From Mariprofundus micogutta (GTDB taxonomy: Bacteria; Pseudomonadota; Zetaproteobacteria; Mariprofundales; Mariprofundaceae): DNA of 64,000 nucleotides. Of this stretch, positions 18,196 through 29,284 are shown piece after piece. The notes under the pieces are model-generated. The model was not told the origin of the DNA, did no database searches, and saw only the letters and a list, made by a program, of their open reading frames with translations. Every line of letters begins with the position of its first letter. Position 1 is the stretch's first letter. The DNA is taken from the NCBI RefSeq assembly GCF_001895085.1, contig NZ_BDFD01000011.1, forward strand, positions 1 through 64,000, given 5' to 3'. The position numbers and the translations under genes are program-made.

Positions 18196-20295
18196 TTACA
18201 AGCGTGAGATGTCCGCCAGGTTCAGGAACAAAGACCTCAAACGGGATAGCAGTGCCAAACGATTGGCCCGCACCGCCTCATCCTCAGCCATCACCATCAC
18301 ATCATCAAAAAAGCGATCCACCGGCGCGCGCAACCTGGCCAGCTCTGCCAGAGCTGGAGAAATACTCTCTTCAAATGAACCTTCCGCTACAGCCTGATTA
18401 AAGCCTGACTCAGCCATCAGCAGCGCATCAAACAGCGCCTGCTCAGCCGTTTCAGAGAATAGTGATGTTTTAACATCAGGCTCCACTGAACCCGCTTTCT
18501 TGAGAATATTGGCAATGCGTTTGTTTGCAGCGGCAATCGCCTGCCCATCTTCCGAAGACTCAAAACCCATCAAGTGCCTGGCGATCAAGGCTTCGCGATA
18601 CAGTGGACGTATCTCGGATGAGTTCACTGCTGCATCCACCGATGTTTTCGAGAAGCCCAGTGAAACACTCAGCCCCAGCAAACGCTCAATAATAAATTCA
18701 CGAACCTGCTGTTTGGTCTCATCTGCAATGGCAATGGTAACACGCTGCTGATTCCACTGCTTGGCAGCTTCGTTGATGACCTGGTCCAGCGTCATTTCAA
18801 TCGGGGTTGAGGTATCCGCCAGCAGACGAATCAGGCCAATGGCTGCACGGCGCAAGCCGAATGGATCTGCGCTTGCAGTTGGAATGCGCCCAAGGTGAAA
18901 ATAACCCAGTAATTTGTCAGCGCGTTCGATAACACCAATAGCCCGGGAAATACGGCTAGGTGGCAAATCGTCATCGGCACCTGCCGGGGCATAATGATGT
19001 TCAATGGCATGGGCCACCGCATCATTTTCTCCATCCATGCGTGCATATTTGCCACCCATATAACCCTGCAGCTCGGGAAATTCGCCCACCAGGCCTGTCG
19101 TCAGATCGGATTTGCAGAGCAAAGCTGCGCGCTGCGCATCATTGGCATCGACACCAAGTGCGGTAGCATTATCGAGCACAAAAGCACGCATACGACGTAC
19201 CTGATCACCAACCATGCCCAATCCATCCTGAAATACGATTTCAGACAGTTTCTCGACTCGTGCATCCAGAGACTCTTTCGGATCACGATCAAAATAGAAT
19301 GCTGCATCGGCAAGACGTGCATTGACTACGCGTTCATTTCCCTCTGCTACCGCATCAGGATTCCTGGATTCGATATTGGCTACGGTAAAAAAGACCGGGC
19401 TGACCTTACCATTGGCATCATGCGCGGAAAAACAACGCTGATGATGTTTCAATTCAATGCGGCTAACCTCTTCAGGCAGTCGCAAAAAATCTTCATCGTA
19501 TGAAGCTGCAATCGCCATCGGCCATTCAACCAGATCCGTTACTTCTTCGAGCAAATCATCGTCATCAACCAGTTCTACGCCCTGCTTTCTGGCAGCGGTA
19601 GCAAGCTGTTCAGCAATCAGTGCCTTTCTGCTGTTGCGATCAGCGTGTACGAACTGGCCTTCCAGCCATGCAAATGGGTCATGCACATCTATCTCACCGA
19701 CAGAACCATGTACGCGATGGCCGCGAGATAGTTTGCCAGCAGTTACACCTGCAAAAGAAAATGGAATCACATCGTCACCGAGCCTTGCCACAATCCAGCG
19801 TACCGGGCGAATAAATGCATCAGGCCGGGAGTCCCCATCCTGCCACTGCATCTGTTTGGGGCTTGGCAACTTGCGCAGGATAGCCGGCATCGCTTCAGCC
19901 AAGATTTCAGCAACAGGGCGACCTTTCACCGTGCGAACGGCTTTCATATAGTTTCCTTTGCCATCACCTTTGTCGGCCAGTTCAAAATCATCCAATGACA
20001 GGCCTGATTTCTTGGCAAACCCATGCGCAGCACCGGTTGGTTCAGCATCCTTGAAAGCCACACGTTCCGGCGGCCCCCAGATCGTTTCTTCCCTGTCATC
20101 CTGCTGAACAGGACATGATGCTGCATGCAGCATCAAGCGCCGTGGCGTAACACCTAAAGACACCATGACATTTTGAATGCCGGCATCGGCAAGCACATCA
20201 ACGACATTCCTCTGTAACACTTCGCCCATACGCGGCGCAACACCCGCTGGAATTTCTTCTACACCGATTTCGATCAGTAATGGCTTCATGCTCAT
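18196..20295 (-). CDS. glyS: Glycyl-tRNA synthetase beta subunit
   Basis: Subunit of the alpha2beta2 glycyl-tRNA synthetase; it binds the tRNA and carries the anticodon-binding region. The 699-residue length is normal. The opening [13 protein letters not shown] and the segment [14 protein letters not shown] are characteristic, and an HD-like domain and DALR-type anticodon-binding tail follow. Its ATG overlaps the glyQ stop codon (ATGA, 20295-20292), so the two are translationally coupled for equal synthesis. An ATG two codons later is an alternative start. Confidence 0.97.
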   Translation of the reverse strand: MSMKPLLIEIGVEEIPAGVAPRMGEVLQRNVVDVLADAGIQNVMVSLGVTPRRLMLHAASCPVQQDDREETIWGPPERVAFKDAEPTGAAHGFAKKSGLSLDDFELADKGDGKGNYMKAVRTVKGRPVAEILAEAMPAILRKLPSPKQMQWQDGDSRPDAFIRPVRWIVARLGDDVIPFSFAGVTAGKLSRGHRVHGSVGEIDVHDPFAWLEGQFVHADRNSRKALIAEQLATAARKQGVELVDDDDLLEEVTDLVEWPMAIAASYDEDFLRLPEEVSRIELKHHQRCFSAHDANGKVSPVFFTVANIESRNPDAVAEGNERVVNARLADAAFYFDRDPKESLDARVEKLSEIVFQDGLGMVGDQVRRMRAFVLDNATALGVDANDAQRAALLCKSDLTTGLVGEFPELQGYMGGKYARMDGENDAVAHAIEHHYAPAGADDDLPPSRISRAIGVIERADKLLGYFHLGRIPTASADPFGLRRAAIGLIRLLADTSTPIEMTLDQVINEAAKQWNQQRVTIAIADETKQQVREFIIERLLGLSVSLGFSKTSVDAAVNSSEIRPLYREALIARHLMGFESSEDGQAIAAANKRIANILKKAGSVEPDVKTSLFSETAEQALFDALLMAESGFNQAVAEGSFEESISPALAELARLRAPVDRFFDDVMVMAEDEAVRANRLALLSRLRSLFLNLADISRL

Positions 20296-21152
20296 GCATC
20301 TACCCCCGCATAAGCACGCGCAACGGTGCGGGCCAGCCCTCGCACACGTCCTATAAAGCGCTGACGCTCAGCCACTGAAATCGCGCCTCGCGCATCCAGC
20401 AGGTTAAAAGAGTGAGATGCTTTCATGACTTCCTCATAGGCTGGCAGAACCAGATTCTTTTCAGTCAGGCGTTTACATTCGCCTTCAGCATGATCGAACT
20501 GTTCATGCAATCGAGCTGCATCAGCTTCATCAAAGTTATAGGTGGAGAATTCAACTTCGTTGCGATGGAACACCTCACCATAGGTGACCTGTTTGCCATC
20601 GGCTGTCTCAACCCAAACCAGATCATAAATATTATCCACGCCCTGCAGATACATGGCCAAACGTTCAAGGCCGTATGTGATTTCACCGGGTGTGCGTGTC
20701 AGCTCCACGCTGCCCACCTGTTGGAAATAGGTGAACTGGGTAACTTCCATACCATTAAGCCAGACTTCCCAGCCAAGGCCCCAGGCACCCAGTGTCGGAG
20801 ATTCCCAGTCATCCTCAACAAACCGGATATCATGCACTTCCGGATCGATACCAATCTTGCGTAATGAATCGAGGTACAGTTCAAGAATATTTTCCGGCGC
20901 AGGTTTCAGAATCACCTGAAACTGATAGTAGTGCTGTAGTCGGTTGGGGTTTTCTCCATAGCGTCCATCGGTAGGGCGTCGACATGGTTGCACATAAGCT
21001 GTGCTCCAGTCGTTATCGTCCAGCACCCGCAGGAATGTAGCAGGATGAAAGGTACCCGCTCCCATTGATGAATCGTATGGCTGCTGAACCACACAACCCT
21101 GTTTGGCCCAAAATTGCTGTAAAGTGAGAATCAAATCCTGAAAGGTTAACAC
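20292..21152 (-). CDS. glyQ: Glycyl-tRNA synthetase alpha subunit
   Basis: Catalytic subunit (class II core) that forms glycyl-adenylate; 286 residues. The opening [18 protein letters not shown] and the motif [20 protein letters not shown] are diagnostic for bacterial GlyQ. The start codon is GTG at 21152, placed 8 bases after CAGGGAG. It is the first gene of glyQ-glyS-MEKHLA. Confidence 0.97.
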   Translation of the reverse strand: MLTFQDLILTLQQFWAKQGCVVQQPYDSSMGAGTFHPATFLRVLDDNDWSTAYVQPCRRPTDGRYGENPNRLQHYYQFQVILKPAPENILELYLDSLRKIGIDPEVHDIRFVEDDWESPTLGAWGLGWEVWLNGMEVTQFTYFQQVGSVELTRTPGEITYGLERLAMYLQGVDNIYDLVWVETADGKQVTYGEVFHRNEVEFSTYNFDEADAARLHEQFDHAEGECKRLTEKNLVLPAYEEVMKASHSFNLLDARGAISVAERQRFIGRVRGLARTVARAYAGVDA

Positions 21153-21268
21153 GCCGAACTCCCTGATAAATTGGTGGCAAGCCTAACTTCGCAGGCGTCT
21201 GCTTGCCAGAAGACGCGCACAGATCATTACGAAAAGACAATAATTCGAAAAAAATATGCATATCAGGC

Positions 21269-21295
21269 TAAAGTCGAGCAACTCTCAACCGATGT
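21269..21295 (+). promoter_or_regulatory. Candidate sigma-28 (FliA) promoter
   Basis: TAAAGTCG (21269-21276), an 11-base spacer, and ACCGATGT (21288-21295) match the flagellar sigma-28 consensus TAAAGTTT-N11-GCCGATAA at 6 and 5 of 8 positions with exact spacing. It lies about 65 bases ahead of the small GTG-started gene. The rest of the 21153-21362 gap holds nothing else I can name. Confidence 0.45.
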
Positions 21296-21362
21296 TTAAT
21301 GATGTAAGGACTCTGTAGGCAGGATTCCTGGTAAAAAAACAGATCGAATAAAGGAGTTGATT

Positions 21363-21584
21363 GTGGCTATTACAGCTTTGCCCTCTGACGGTTTCATTAG
21401 TCGTTTGCTTCAGCAGGCACATCGCCCTGCGCCTAATGCAGCCCCTCAGAGTGGCCAGCCAGCCGCAAAAGATGATCAGATGACTTTCTCCAATGAAGCT
21501 CGTCAGGCATCACAACCTTCCGGCAGTCAGAATCTGGAATCCAAACTGATGGAAATGTACAACCAGAAAGGCAAAAGCAGCTAA
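21363..21584 (+). CDS. Unknown small hydrophilic protein
   Basis: Protein of 73 residues, Gln/Ala/Ser-rich and probably unstructured in the middle, with a short helical C-terminus (LESKLMEMYNQKGK). No family is certain. The segment DDQMTFSNEARQ resembles the V-T-(I/L)-S-x-E-A-R element seen in small flagellum-associated proteins, which fits the sigma-28-like promoter upstream. The GTG at 21363 is the start because AAGGAG (21351-21356) lies six bases before it; a TTG at 21357 abuts the ribosome site. It converges on the diguanylate cyclase gene. Confidence 0.6.
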   Translation: MAITALPSDGFISRLLQQAHRPAPNAAPQSGQPAAKDDQMTFSNEARQASQPSGSQNLESKLMEMYNQKGKSS

Positions 21585-21590
21585 TAGTCC

Positions 21591-23024
21591 CTAACTTTTA
21601 GCCAGATGAAAACAACAGCGGTTCTTGCCGCTGTTTTTCGCATGATACATGGCATTATCTGCTGCGGTCACCAAAACATCCTTGTGCATACTGTCATCCG
21701 GATATATTGCAGCGCCTATACTCACCGTTACAGGCAACGCCACACCTATACCCTCGTAAGGACTCGACACAGCACCAATAAGTTTATCAGCCACCAGACT
21801 GATATTTTTCTGGGAGTCAATTTCATTCAATATGATGGTGAACTCATCGCCACCCATGCGCGCAACGGTATCTACTTCACGTACATTATCCCTTAATCTC
21901 CTGGCCGTCTCAGCCAGCAACAGATCACCGGCCTTATGCCCCAGCGCATCATTTACAGCTTTAAAGCCATCCAGATCCAGATACAGAACAGCCAATTTCT
22001 GTTTATGTCGTTTGGCCTGTGCTACTGCCTGATCCAACCGATCATGGAATAGTGAGCGATTGGCGAGCCCTGTTAACTGATCAAAATGAGCCATTTGCAG
22101 TAGTTTTTTCTCAGACTGCTTGCGTTCGGTGATATCATAAACCACACCCTGCAGATACAGGTCCTGATCATGATCCCGCACCGTAGCTGCCGCATCTTTC
22201 ACCCAGATATCCCTGCCATCTTTTGCACAGATCCTGTATTCGGAATGAAACGGAAGGTCGTCCTTCAAGCTCTGTTTTACCTCAGCAATCACCCGCTCAT
22301 GATCTTCATGATGGATCTGCTCCGACCACATCTCCTGATTAGCCAGAAAATCATCCTGGCAGTAACCGAGAATATCCTCGACCTGAGGACTAACAAACAG
22401 GATGCGGCTACGATCCAGTGTAGCAATGTAGGTAATGGCAGGGATCTGCTCAACCAGGGTTCGATATGTCGCCACTGATTTCTCCAGATCTGCTTCAATT
22501 CTGCTGCTTTCCTGCTGTTCAATACCATTCTCAAGAGCAACAGAAACCATTGATGCCAACTGCTCCAGCAGCATCCCGTCCTTGGCATCAAACTGCCCGC
22601 TGTTTTTATCAAACACCAACAGGCAGGCCAGCATATCATCCTGTTTGCCAATAATTGGCATTGCAATCAACTGATCGATATCAACCAGGGCAGGGGCGAC
22701 TTCCGGAGCAAAACCGGTAATGGCATCGCCTTCGGTAATGATAAAGGGTTTTCTATAGCGAATCAGGTCGCCCACCCATCCATCTTCAGCACCAAAACCA
22801 CATTGCATGGGCGACCAGGTCTGGCCGTCCCAGTGCTCCGTAAAAGCCAGCTTATCGTTGACAAGCAGCCCTGCAGAACCGGCCCTGGCATCAACCAGGC
22901 TGACGGCAGAAGAGACAGAAGCACGTAAAATAGCAGGGATATCGAGGGCTTCATGCATGCAATTGCTGGCGTGGGCAAATAGCGAAAACAATTCTGTCTG
23001 GCTCATTTTCTGACCAATTGCCAT
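21591..23024 (-). CDS. GAF-PAS-GGDEF diguanylate cyclase
   Basis: Soluble c-di-GMP synthase of 477 residues. Domain order is GAF (about 10-165), PAS with PAC (about 175-300) and GGDEF (about 310-477). The active site is intact (RMGGDEF), and the inhibitory I-site RxxD (REVD) sits five residues before it, so product inhibition is expected. No transmembrane segment is present; the input is presumably a cytoplasmic ligand or redox signal. ATG 23024 follows GGGAGGG, which is better than the ATG eight codons upstream. It lies between a motility-like small gene and a membrane protein of unknown function. Confidence 0.93.
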   Translation of the reverse strand: MAIGQKMSQTELFSLFAHASNCMHEALDIPAILRASVSSAVSLVDARAGSAGLLVNDKLAFTEHWDGQTWSPMQCGFGAEDGWVGDLIRYRKPFIITEGDAITGFAPEVAPALVDIDQLIAMPIIGKQDDMLACLLVFDKNSGQFDAKDGMLLEQLASMVSVALENGIEQQESSRIEADLEKSVATYRTLVEQIPAITYIATLDRSRILFVSPQVEDILGYCQDDFLANQEMWSEQIHHEDHERVIAEVKQSLKDDLPFHSEYRICAKDGRDIWVKDAAATVRDHDQDLYLQGVVYDITERKQSEKKLLQMAHFDQLTGLANRSLFHDRLDQAVAQAKRHKQKLAVLYLDLDGFKAVNDALGHKAGDLLLAETARRLRDNVREVDTVARMGGDEFTIILNEIDSQKNISLVADKLIGAVSSPYEGIGVALPVTVSIGAAIYPDDSMHKDVLVTAADNAMYHAKNSGKNRCCFHLAKS

Positions 23025-23107
23025 GCACCCTCCCTTCTCATCATTCAAGCTCTAGCGTACGCACCTTTCCACTCGAAGCAATAAGTGTGCCTAAACAGAC
23101 TGCGCAT

Positions 23108-23848
23108 TTAATCCTTGTGAATATAGTCCTGAATGCCAATGCCGTTCTTATACTGCAACTTAAGTGCAGGAATCAGCCCCAGCTCCACCTCAATATGGTT
23201 GAACTGCATATCCGCTACTTCGATCTGTTTCTGCAGCGTACCTGCCTCAGCAAGGGCCATGATCAAAGCGGAACCAATATTATTGTCGCCAAGTTTCTTG
23301 AGTGTTTTCTGTAAATCCAGCTTTACATCAGGATCATGATAAAAATGAGGTATCAACTTGGGAGGAATCCCCAGTTCCACCTCCATTTCGGTGAGGATAT
23401 AACCTGCTTTTCTCAGATGGGGAAGGGCTGCATTAAAATCCTGCATAATAGCCTCGGTGGACAAATCAGACTCAAACACCTGAGATGCTGCTGCTGAAGC
23501 TGTTATCGAGAACTTTCTGGCGGCCAGATCAAAGTTTCCTCGCTGTAACTCATCAGACCACGATACCCCGCCGCTTTTGCCGGTTGTTGCAATGATTGCC
23601 CAGATGCCCACCCCGAGTGTTACACAGACAAGAAGAATAATCAGGCTCTGTGCCCAGAAAATAAAACGCCGCTTTGGCGCCTTCCGTTTTTTTTTATTTT
23701 TTAATTTGTGTTGTTTTCTGATTCTGCTGACCGCCTCATGCTCTGATTCAGCATCAGCTTGTACTTTTGCGTGTGCATGAAAAGCATGCCGGCCTGCTTT
23801 GTCATCAATGTCCGGAGCTTCACTGTGTCGCACTACATCATCATCCAT
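23108..23848 (-). CDS. Unknown single-pass membrane protein with a repeated motif
   Basis: Protein of 246 residues. A His- and charge-rich cytoplasmic N-terminus ends in a strongly basic block (KLKNKKKRKAPKRR near residue 48), followed by one membrane helix (about 65-88) and a periplasmic or extracellular C-terminal domain. That domain contains two related helices, EVELGIPPKLIPHF near residue 156 and EVELGLIPALKLQY near residue 219, suggesting an internal duplication. No known family recognised. It is transcribed toward the cyclase gene, 83 bases away. Confidence 0.65.
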   Translation of the reverse strand: MDDDVVRHSEAPDIDDKAGRHAFHAHAKVQADAESEHEAVSRIRKQHKLKNKKKRKAPKRRFIFWAQSLIILLVCVTLGVGIWAIIATTGKSGGVSWSDELQRGNFDLAARKFSITASAAASQVFESDLSTEAIMQDFNAALPHLRKAGYILTEMEVELGIPPKLIPHFYHDPDVKLDLQKTLKKLGDNNIGSALIMALAEAGTLQKQIEVADMQFNHIEVELGLIPALKLQYKNGIGIQDYIHKD

Positions 23849-23960
23849 AGCTCAACGTTATAGCGAACACCAGGCAGTTCCACAAGCTGCTGAGATATAC
23901 AATATTTACCCGCAGCATAATTCGACTAGAGTTGCGCAGGATAGCGCGGGGTGCAACACA

Positions 23961-24296
23961 TTGACTACTGGTGATCTGATTTTCTTTGTTGTTTTCTTCT
24001 GGATTGTGTTCATCACAGCCCGGCTTGCTGTGTTTGCCATCAATATTGATATCAAACTGAAAAAACGGCTTTGGCCAATCATTATCTTCAGCCTCTCCGG
24101 CATGCTGATGATAATCGCCTGGCTGCTGAACTTTCCGACCAAGGGTTTTGTTGTGCTCGGAATCGCCGTTGCCGCCATTATTTACACCAACCTGAAAGGC
24201 TTCTATTTCTGTGAATCATGTGAAAAAATGATTGCCAACAAAAAGATTCTCACAACGGTGGAAACATGTGAGAAGTGCGGCGCTTCCCTGAAATAA
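23961..24296 (+). CDS. Small membrane protein with a C-terminal zinc ribbon
   Basis: Protein of 111 residues with a first membrane helix near residues 5-26, two more near 37-75, and a cytoplasmic tail bearing CESCEKM and CEKCGAS, two CxxC knuckles that should bind one zinc. The frame is open further upstream but that part overlaps the divergent gene and looks non-coding; a TTG at 23961 is the best placed start, though unproven. Its stop lies three bases from the stop of the hybrid kinase gene on the other strand, with no terminator between them. Confidence 0.55.
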   Translation: MTTGDLIFFVVFFWIVFITARLAVFAINIDIKLKKRLWPIIIFSLSGMLMIIAWLLNFPTKGFVVLGIAVAAIIYTNLKGFYFCESCEKMIANKKILTTVETCEKCGASLK

Positions 24297-24299
24297 GTG

Positions 24300-27200
24300 T
24301 TATCTGGCTGTTTCGACCAGCCTATTCACCACAGCCAGAGCTGCCTGATAATCATACTGATCAATACAGGCGTGTAGTTGCCTGACTTCAGTCTCTATCT
24401 CACTGCCCATGAATTTCTCTTTGATCTCATTCATATAATCGGATGCATCGCCATCGCTATCCATGAGTAAATCGCGCATTTTCTCCAGCAAAGGCATCGC
24501 CTCTATTAATTCAACAGACTGAAACGAAGAAGCCTTTTCCTTATCACACCACTCACGCAGGCTCTGCATGACGATGTCGAGCTGACAGTAAACATCTGAA
24601 AGGCGACTGCTGACATCAGGACCACCTTGTTTCAGAGATGTTTCCAGGTTCTTTACAGCAAGATGCAACTCATCAGCCCCGATATTACCTGACACGCCCT
24701 TGAGCCCGTGCAGCTTGTCTAATACTTTTGTATTCTCTCCAGCATCCATCAACTCCTGTAGATTCTCACCCAATGCCTCATGGCTATGTCTGAATTTTTT
24801 GAGAATGTTAAAATAGCCGGTTTTGTCACCTGAAAGACGCTGTATGCCGGCTTCGACATTAATGCCCGCTAATAAAGGCAAAGCTGCGGAATCATCCCAT
24901 CCATGAGAACCATTTCTTTTTTTAACGATATGCTCAGTGTCTGCTGTAGTTACATGGATATGCTCACCAAGTATTTCATACATCTGCTCGGGATTAATCG
25001 GTTTTCCTATATGCGCATTCATACCTGCTTCGCGGCATTTCCTGATATCATCAACCATAGTATTGGCAGTCATGGCAATAACCGGAAGATCGTTAAATCG
25101 CCCATCGAGCCGGATTTTCCGGGTTGCCTCCAGCCCCCCCATCTTCGGCATCTGCATATCCATCAAGACAGCATCAAACTGCTCTTCATCGAGAGCCTCC
25201 AGCACCTCAATGCCGCTATGTGCAACCCGAACGCTGATATCCACCTTATCCAGCAATCCCATCGCCACCTGGAGATTGATTTCATTATCCTCAGCCAGCA
25301 AAAGATGCGCTCCGCGTAAATGTTCCGGTGCCATATATGCCAGAGGTTTGTGACCATAGGCCAGGTTAATGCTGTCAGGCTTACATTCAAAAACCGACAT
25401 TATAGTGTTCACCAGCGAGTTCATACTTACCGGCTTAACCATGCTGGCATCAATGGTCGACCGATCATCATCACTAAAGTGTCCGTTGCCGCCATAGGCC
25501 GTAACCAGAATGATTTTTGGCTGCCTGGATAGTGTGTCATTGGCTCTGATCAGACGGCTTGCCTCTATCCCGTCCAAGCCCGGCATCTTCCAGTCCATAA
25601 GCACCAGATCAAAGGGGGGTTCAGAACAGCTCTCGATTTTCAGTAGCGCCGCTTCTGCCGAATCCGCACATTCAGGATTCAGGTTCAGGGCTTTCATATA
25701 TCGCTTCAGCACCAGGTTCACGGTTGGATTGTCATCCACAACCAATACACGCATCTGCTGCAGTGCCTCGGGCAACAATACCTTCGATGGTTGCAAAGCC
25801 TTACTCAGCCCGAAACTGGCCGTGAAATGAAAGGTGCTTCCCTTACCCGGCATACTGTCCACGCTCATTCGGCCACGCATCAGCTTCACCAGATGTTTAC
25901 TGATCGCCAGACCAAGACCGGTACCTCCGAATCTGCGCGTAGTAGAGCTATCGGCCTGAGAGAAGGCTTTAAATAAACGGTCCAGATCATCGTGGGACAT
26001 GCCGATGCCCGTATCTGAAACAGAGAAATGCAATAAAACAGAATCTTGCTCTTGTTCCATTACCCCAATAGATAAGCGAATTTCTCCGGATTCAGTAAAT
26101 TTGACTGCATTATTCACCAAATTGATCAGCACCTGCCGCAAGCGCAGTGGATCCCCGACCAGTTGCATTGGAACTTCTGGCGGATAATCGACAATAAAGT
26201 TCAATCCTTTCTCATCGGCTTTCAGACCGGCAATACTGGTTAATTTCTCAAGGGTTTCCGACAGATCAAAGTCAATCTCCTCCATCGTCAACTTCCCGGC
26301 TTCAACCTTGGAGAGATCTAGAATCTCATTGAGAATCGCCAACAAGTCTTCAGACGCACCAAGCATCTTCACCAGATAGTCCCGCTGGATGGGGTCAAGT
26401 TCTGTATCAAGTACCAGATGAGCCAGGCCAATCACGGCATTCATTGGCGTACGAATCTCATGACTCATATTGGCCAGGAATACCCCTTTTGCCCGGCTCG
26501 AGGATTCCGCCTGATTTTTGGCCTTCTTCAGGTCACGCGTACGCTCCTTGATTGTCTCTTCCAGTTTTTCATTGAACTGACGCAAGTGGTCTTCGTGCTC
26601 CTTGCGCTCGGTCAAGTCTGCAAGCACGGCCAAATAGGCATCTTCACCATTATATACAATGCTTCGCACAGAAGCCGAAATCCACAACTTACCCCCTGTC
26701 ATCTTGCGAGCCTCAAACTCATAACCGGTGACAGCACCATCCCGACGCAATTTGCGACGCAGCATCTTCCTGGAATCGGTATCCACATAATATTCAGAGA
26801 TATGCTTATCCCTTACCTCTGTTCGATCATCATCAAGGAGCTCCAAAGCTGCCGGGTTATGAAAAAGCAGCTGCCCATCTTCTATACGCGAGATAACAAT
26901 CGGCAATGGCGTGGCAATCGTCATTTCCTTGAATTGATGCAGGCTTAATTTCAAATCATGATATTGGCTGTATACCTGCTCAAAATTGAGCTCGAGATCT
27001 TCCAGGAGCTCGTTGAATGCAGATACCAGTTCGCCCACTTCATCTCTGGATTCAACTGGAATACGTTCAAAGCCGGGGTGATCAGATCTTTCCCCTGTCT
27101 CAATCCATTGGCCAAGCGGATCGGTTTCGAGCATCTCTTTCATTCGCGTGGCCAGCAGGGCAAGTGGCTGACTGACCTGGTTGCGGTATATGATAAAGAT

Positions 27201-27713
27201 ACCGACTGCAAAAAAGAGACTGATAAACATCGTCAACAACATCACATAAACGACGGATTCTTTATCCTGAAGCAAGGAAACCTGCTCCAGTTCTATCAAC
27301 ACATGGCCTATGAGTTGTTCGTTGTCATGTACCGGATGTAAAATATAATGCTCGGTCGGTGCATGCTCCAGAGCATGTTTCACGCCCCCATTCAACCATA
27401 ACTTGGGAGCAATCGGATCCCCTGCTGCTGCCAGCAGCGAATAATCAGGAAGTAGAAGATGAACGGCATGGAAGTGTCCATCGGCAGCCAATGAAGCATC
27501 GAGTACTTTCGCTGCAGCAGGCCCGTTCTTTTGTATTAGATAATCATGGGTCATTTGCCCGATCAGCATCGCTTCAACCTGGATGCGTTCCTTCACCAAC
27601 TCATCAAGCATGGATAGATGCGACTGATACCATGACCACCCCATAATAGAGGTGCAGATCACGGCTGCAGACAGGATCATGATTAATAACTTTCGCTGAA
27701 GAGAAGTGAACAT
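24300..27713 (-). CDS. Hybrid sensor histidine kinase with two receivers and HPt
   Basis: Inner-membrane phosphorelay protein of 1137 residues. Order: membrane helix (about 7-30), periplasmic sensor (30-155), second helix (155-177), HAMP (180-250), PAS (265-370), coiled coil, HisKA with [15 protein letters not shown] near residue 418, HATPase with [15 protein letters not shown] near 605, receiver 1 ([18 protein letters not shown]), receiver 2 ([19 protein letters not shown]), and an HPt domain with its histidine in [10 protein letters not shown] near 1000. The layout resembles BarA/TorS-class kinases. No cognate response regulator lies beside it, so the signal and target are unknown. Confidence 0.95.
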   Translation of the reverse strand: MFTSLQRKLLIMILSAAVICTSIMGWSWYQSHLSMLDELVKERIQVEAMLIGQMTHDYLIQKNGPAAAKVLDASLAADGHFHAVHLLLPDYSLLAAAGDPIAPKLWLNGGVKHALEHAPTEHYILHPVHDNEQLIGHVLIELEQVSLLQDKESVVYVMLLTMFISLFFAVGIFIIYRNQVSQPLALLATRMKEMLETDPLGQWIETGERSDHPGFERIPVESRDEVGELVSAFNELLEDLELNFEQVYSQYHDLKLSLHQFKEMTIATPLPIVISRIEDGQLLFHNPAALELLDDDRTEVRDKHISEYYVDTDSRKMLRRKLRRDGAVTGYEFEARKMTGGKLWISASVRSIVYNGEDAYLAVLADLTERKEHEDHLRQFNEKLEETIKERTRDLKKAKNQAESSSRAKGVFLANMSHEIRTPMNAVIGLAHLVLDTELDPIQRDYLVKMLGASEDLLAILNEILDLSKVEAGKLTMEEIDFDLSETLEKLTSIAGLKADEKGLNFIVDYPPEVPMQLVGDPLRLRQVLINLVNNAVKFTESGEIRLSIGVMEQEQDSVLLHFSVSDTGIGMSHDDLDRLFKAFSQADSSTTRRFGGTGLGLAISKHLVKLMRGRMSVDSMPGKGSTFHFTASFGLSKALQPSKVLLPEALQQMRVLVVDDNPTVNLVLKRYMKALNLNPECADSAEAALLKIESCSEPPFDLVLMDWKMPGLDGIEASRLIRANDTLSRQPKIILVTAYGGNGHFSDDDRSTIDASMVKPVSMNSLVNTIMSVFECKPDSINLAYGHKPLAYMAPEHLRGAHLLLAEDNEINLQVAMGLLDKVDISVRVAHSGIEVLEALDEEQFDAVLMDMQMPKMGGLEATRKIRLDGRFNDLPVIAMTANTMVDDIRKCREAGMNAHIGKPINPEQMYEILGEHIHVTTADTEHIVKKRNGSHGWDDSAALPLLAGINVEAGIQRLSGDKTGYFNILKKFRHSHEALGENLQELMDAGENTKVLDKLHGLKGVSGNIGADELHLAVKNLETSLKQGGPDVSSRLSDVYCQLDIVMQSLREWCDKEKASSFQSVELIEAMPLLEKMRDLLMDSDGDASDYMNEIKEKFMGSEIETEVRQLHACIDQYDYQAALAVVNRLVETAR

Positions 27714-27819
27714 TCGAGCTCCTTGTTTACACCTCCATGTGCAACCAGTAACTCTCAGTATAGACTATTTTTTCATTTGTGAAGGATGACCGCATGCATG
27801 AGCGGCAATTCCAGTTGCC

Positions 27820-29145
27820 TTATGATCTGGAGTTGCGCCCTGATGGTCTTCTACGGTTGCGATTACGGTTATTGTTCGGCTGCCCTTTTCGCCCGGCCTG
27901 GCCACCCTGCTCCGCCTTATCCTCTTTCTTCAATCCTTCTGCAGTGGCTTCAGGATTGGTTGGCTGACCGATTTGTAACATCTCATGTTCGATATGGCAG
28001 AGAGGCACCTGGCGACTGATATAGGTTTCGATATCAGGCAGGCCGAAACAGAAGCGTTCACATGAGAAAGAAATAGCAGTGCCAGTTGAGCCGGCACGGG
28101 CAGTACGACCAATGCGGTGAACATAGTTCTCAGCATCTTCAGGAAGATCGTAATTGAACACATGGCTAACACCGTCAATGTGCAGACCACGACTGGCAAC
28201 ATCGGTAGCCACCAACAGATGCAGCTTACCTTTGGTGAAATCATCCAGAATACGCGTGCGTTTCTGCTGACGAACGTCGCCGGAAAGTATACCGACTGAA
28301 AAACCGTAGCGGGCCAGGTTACGGGCCACTTTCTCTCCGGTACGTTTCTCATTAATAAAAATCATGCCACGCTTCACATCGGATTCGCGCAATAGATGAA
28401 CCAGCAGCGGAAACTTGTCATCCATACTGGTGTGATACATCGATTCAGTAATACCGGAGGCCGTCACGTCACCATCTTCGGCACGCAGCTTCTCAGGCTC
28501 ATTCATATGCTCGTAAGCCAGCTCCAGCACACGATGAGATAGTGTGGCTGAGAACATCAACGACTGGCGCTGATCATATTTCGGCAATCGTCGCAGCATA
28601 AAGCGCAGATCATTGATGAAACCAAGGTCGAACATGCGATCAGCCTCGTCGATAATCAGCATGTCGGCTTTGGATAAGGAATAGACCCGTTTCTTCAGGT
28701 AATCAATCAAACGACCCGGTGTACCGATCAGGATATCGACACCCTTTTCAAAACCGAGGCGCTGTTTTTCATAATCAACACCGCCATACACAGTATGCAG
28801 CTTCAGATCAGTAAACTTGGCCAGCTTGGCGGCATCATCGGATATCTGTACTGCCAACTCGCGAGTGGGTGCTATAACCAATACGCGAGGATGATGTTTG
28901 CTGCGACCCTGCTTCGGTTCAGTTGAAAGCAGGCGATTAATGGCGGTAATCAGAAACGTTGCTGTTTTACCCGTACCTGTTCGCCCCTGCCCGGCGACAT
29001 CTTTGCCTGCCAGTGTCATCGGCAGTGCAATCTGCTGCACATCCGTCATCTCCGTAAAGCCAAGCTCCTCAATGCCCTTCAGCAGTGATTCGGGAAGATT
29101 GAGTTCGGTAAATAGCGTTGGTTTGATGACAAGTGTCTGTTTCAT
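27820..29145 (-). CDS. DEAD-box ATP-dependent RNA helicase, RhlB-like
   Basis: RNA helicase of 441 residues. Q motif MTDVQQIALP, Walker A GRTGTGKTATF near residue 55, DEADRMFDLGF near 170, SAT motif FSATLSH, and HRIGRTARAG near 340. The C-terminal tail beyond residue 395 is very basic and Arg/Asn-rich (about 20 residues ending RRPSGRNSRS), which in relatives helps RNA binding. It most resembles RhlB/RhlE types; which one needs phylogeny. No ribosome site is evident before the ATG. It is separated from the hybrid kinase by 106 bases with no visible element. Confidence 0.9.
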   Translation of the reverse strand: MKQTLVIKPTLFTELNLPESLLKGIEELGFTEMTDVQQIALPMTLAGKDVAGQGRTGTGKTATFLITAINRLLSTEPKQGRSKHHPRVLVIAPTRELAVQISDDAAKLAKFTDLKLHTVYGGVDYEKQRLGFEKGVDILIGTPGRLIDYLKKRVYSLSKADMLIIDEADRMFDLGFINDLRFMLRRLPKYDQRQSLMFSATLSHRVLELAYEHMNEPEKLRAEDGDVTASGITESMYHTSMDDKFPLLVHLLRESDVKRGMIFINEKRTGEKVARNLARYGFSVGILSGDVRQQKRTRILDDFTKGKLHLLVATDVASRGLHIDGVSHVFNYDLPEDAENYVHRIGRTARAGSTGTAISFSCERFCFGLPDIETYISRQVPLCHIEHEMLQIGQPTNPEATAEGLKKEDKAEQGGQAGRKGQPNNNRNRNRRRPSGRNSRS

Positions 29146-29219
29146 GGCGGTAACTGTACGCGCTAGACGTTAGGCTTGCCACAAATGTTACTATCCATCC
29201 ATACAGGGCAAGATAATTT

Positions 29220-29267
29220 CCCTAGTCTGCTTATGATTGCAGTCCTCTATTTTAGGCCCTAGTCTGC
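29220..29267. repeat. 11-bp direct repeat upstream of tRNA(CAU)
   Basis: CCCTAGTCTGC occurs at 29220-29230 and again at 29257-29267, start-to-start distance 37 bases, in the gap between the helicase gene and the tRNA. The spacing is between three and four helical turns. Confidence 0.5.
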
Positions 29268-29284
29268 CCGCTTTCCGGGAATGC

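Noticed and set aside
24900-27650. Several open frames of over 100 codons on the strand opposite the hybrid kinase gene
   Set aside because: They have no ribosome sites or family motifs and mirror the codon structure of the real gene.
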